Shown: piece after piece, positions 13,909-14,956 of the stretch
Layout: each line of letters opens with the position of its first letter
Numbering within the stretch: the stretch's first letter is position 1
NCBI GenBank assembly: GCA_964587525.1
Contig: CAZPLZ010000077.1
Span: 1-14,956 of the forward strand
Length of the DNA stretch: 14,956 nt
Origin: CAZPLZ01 sp964587525
GTDB lineage: Bacteria > Oederibacteriota > CAKKQC01
Direction of reading: 5' to 3'
Position numbers and translations under genes: made by a program
The notes under the pieces: model-generated
What the model saw: the letters and a program-made list of their open reading frames with translations, nothing else
Told to the model about the DNA's origin: nothing
Databases searched by the model: none

Positions 13909-14910
13909 GTGAAAGGCTCTGAGAGGCAGGTCCAGCTCACGCGTGAGTGGCGCCTGCTTCGGGAGCTGCAGCGGGTGCCGGAGGGGCGCAGCTATGTGGA
14001 GCTGGCGCGCGTGCTGGGGGTTGCGGTACGGACGGTGTACCGAGATCTGGAGACGCTCCGGCGCGCGGGGTTTTCGATTGTCCGCGCGCAATCCAACGCC
14101 AAATCCGTGTGGCGTCTGACGGGACCTGGAGGACCGCCCATTTTGTTCACACCCCAGGAGCTAACCGCGCTGGCCATGGCGCGGCACATGTTACTTAGCG
14201 CGGCCGGCTCACCCTTCGACCACGCCATGCAGCAGGCGTATCACAAGATCCAGGCGGCGTCGAACCGTGAGGGGATCAAAATTCTCGAGGCGGCGGACAA
14301 GCATCTCTACGCTGACTTGCGCCGGGCCAGGCCGTATACCGAGCGCCAGGTGTGGTTTCAGCAACTCTTAAACGCGCTCTCGCGGCAGCGGACCGTGAAG
14401 CTGAGGTACTTCACCCTCGAGCGCGCTTGCGAGACCAGCCGGGAGGTGGACCCCTATGGCTTGGTTCTCCACGAAGGTGCGTTCTACCTGGTGGGATACT
14501 GTCACTGGCGGAAGGACGTGCGTACATTTCTCCTGGACCGCATCCGGGTCGTTGCGGAGACGGAGAAGGTGTTTACACTGCCGGCGACGTTCTCGGTGAG
14601 GGAGCACTTCCGCCAGGCGTGGGGACTGCTGAAGGGCCGGGCGTTGGTCACAATTCGCGTCCGGTTCGCACCGAAGGTGGCTCGGATCATCCACGAGGGG
14701 CGGTGGCACGAAACCCAGCGGCTTCAGGATCAGGCTGACGGTTCAGTCGTGATGACCGTACGGGTGGCTGGCTGGGAGGAGATGCGACGCTGGATCCTAA
14801 GCTTCGGCGCTGTGGCGGAGGTGCTGGAGCCGGAGGATCTGCGGCGCAGCCTGGCGGGTGAGGCTGAGAAGCTTCGGGCGGTGTACCGCCGCAAACCGCG
14901 GCGGGCTTAA
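13909..14910 (+). CDS. HTH-WYL domain transcriptional regulator
   Basis: The product (333 residues from the GTG at 13909) has an N-terminal winged helix of the DeoR/HTH_11 type (EWRLLRELQRVPEG, then YVELARVLGVAVRTVYRDLETL), followed by a WYL domain: TVKLRYFTLER, VDPYGLVLHEGAFYLVGYC (core FYLVGYC) and RTFLLDRIRVV, and then a WCX-type C-terminal part (ALVTIRVRFAP to the end). WYL domains bind nucleic acid or nucleotide ligands, and such proteins regulate DNA repair, defence or metabolic genes. An in-frame GTG at 13888 would start 7 residues earlier but lies inside the terminator hairpin, so 13909 is preferred; neither has a ribosome site. A palindromic repeat follows the stop. The target is unknown. 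Confidence 0.88.
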   Translation: MKGSERQVQLTREWRLLRELQRVPEGRSYVELARVLGVAVRTVYRDLETLRRAGFSIVRAQSNAKSVWRLTGPGGPPILFTPQELTALAMARHMLLSAAGSPFDHAMQQAYHKIQAASNREGIKILEAADKHLYADLRRARPYTERQVWFQQLLNALSRQRTVKLRYFTLERACETSREVDPYGLVLHEGAFYLVGYCHWRKDVRTFLLDRIRVVAETEKVFTLPATFSVREHFRQAWGLLKGRALVTIRVRFAPKVARIIHEGRWHETQRLQDQADGSVVMTVRVAGWEEMRRWILSFGAVAEVLEPEDLRRSLAGEAEKLRAVYRRKPRRA

Positions 14911-14917
14911 GGCGCCC

Positions 14918-14956
14918 CCCTCTCCCCCCTAAAGGGGGGAGAGGGCAGGGTGAGGG
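14918..14956. repeat. GC-rich palindromic repeat (REP-like), cut by the window end
   Basis: The stem CCCTCTCCCCCC (14918-14929), loop TAAA, and GGGGGGAGAGGG (14934-14945) is perfect, and the following CAGGGTGAGGG repeats the outer arm of the 12363-12418 copy. It begins 7 nt after the WYL gene stop. Confidence 0.85.

Overview
The window reads as chromosomal DNA of a GC-rich, diderm, respiring bacterium, probably from an uncultured lineage. It carries two PorV/PorQ-type outer-membrane proteins, FlgD-like Ig folds on surface or outer-membrane proteins, c-type cytochromes (one a lipoprotein), a TCA-cycle enzyme, an HU protein and a WYL regulator. PorV plus FlgD-like C-terminal domains are typical of the FCB group and of several candidate phyla such as Omnitrophota and Elusimicrobiota. 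The sequence alone does not decide the phylum. No phage, transposase, CRISPR array, tRNA or rRNA was seen.

Layout. (1) 3-1629, plus strand: the end of a secreted protein with a FlgD-like/sorting-type C-terminal domain, then a PorV-like barrel that also ends in a FlgD-like Ig domain. (2) 1644-5613, minus strand: a four-gene cluster of a MarR-type regulator with a C-terminal Cys cluster, a cytochrome c-FTR1 iron permease fusion, an outer-membrane barrel and a small cytochrome c lipoprotein. The first three genes are linked by ATGA overlaps. A palindromic operator with overlapping promoter lies before the regulator. (3) 5662-7805, minus strand: sucCD, also ATGA-coupled, with a -10 box so close to the sucC start that a leaderless mRNA is expected. 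(4) 7861-12337, plus strand: a GT-C type membrane glycosyltransferase, an ABC-2 ATPase, its permease and a TPR-like membrane-anchored protein, tightly packed as one operon. (5) 12547-14910, plus strand: a second PorV-like protein with a clear sigma70-type promoter, an HU/IHF-family protein with a TTG start, a hairpin terminator, and a WYL regulator.

Cutting across this is a family of GC-rich palindromic repeats (C-rich arm, 3-4 nt loop, G-rich arm). One copy is intergenic, one lies at the right edge of the window, and one is inside the 3' end of the iron permease gene, where it encodes the protein's tail and sits just before the next gene's ribosome site. Two weaker relatives may lie within the glycosyltransferase gene.

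The most novel unit is the iron/cytochrome cluster. It places a redox-linked iron permease in the inner membrane, a heme lipoprotein in the envelope, an outer-membrane barrel, and a putative metal- or redox-sensing MarR protein under one autoregulated promoter. It looks like a self-contained envelope-spanning iron uptake or iron-linked electron-transfer system, but that role is inferred.
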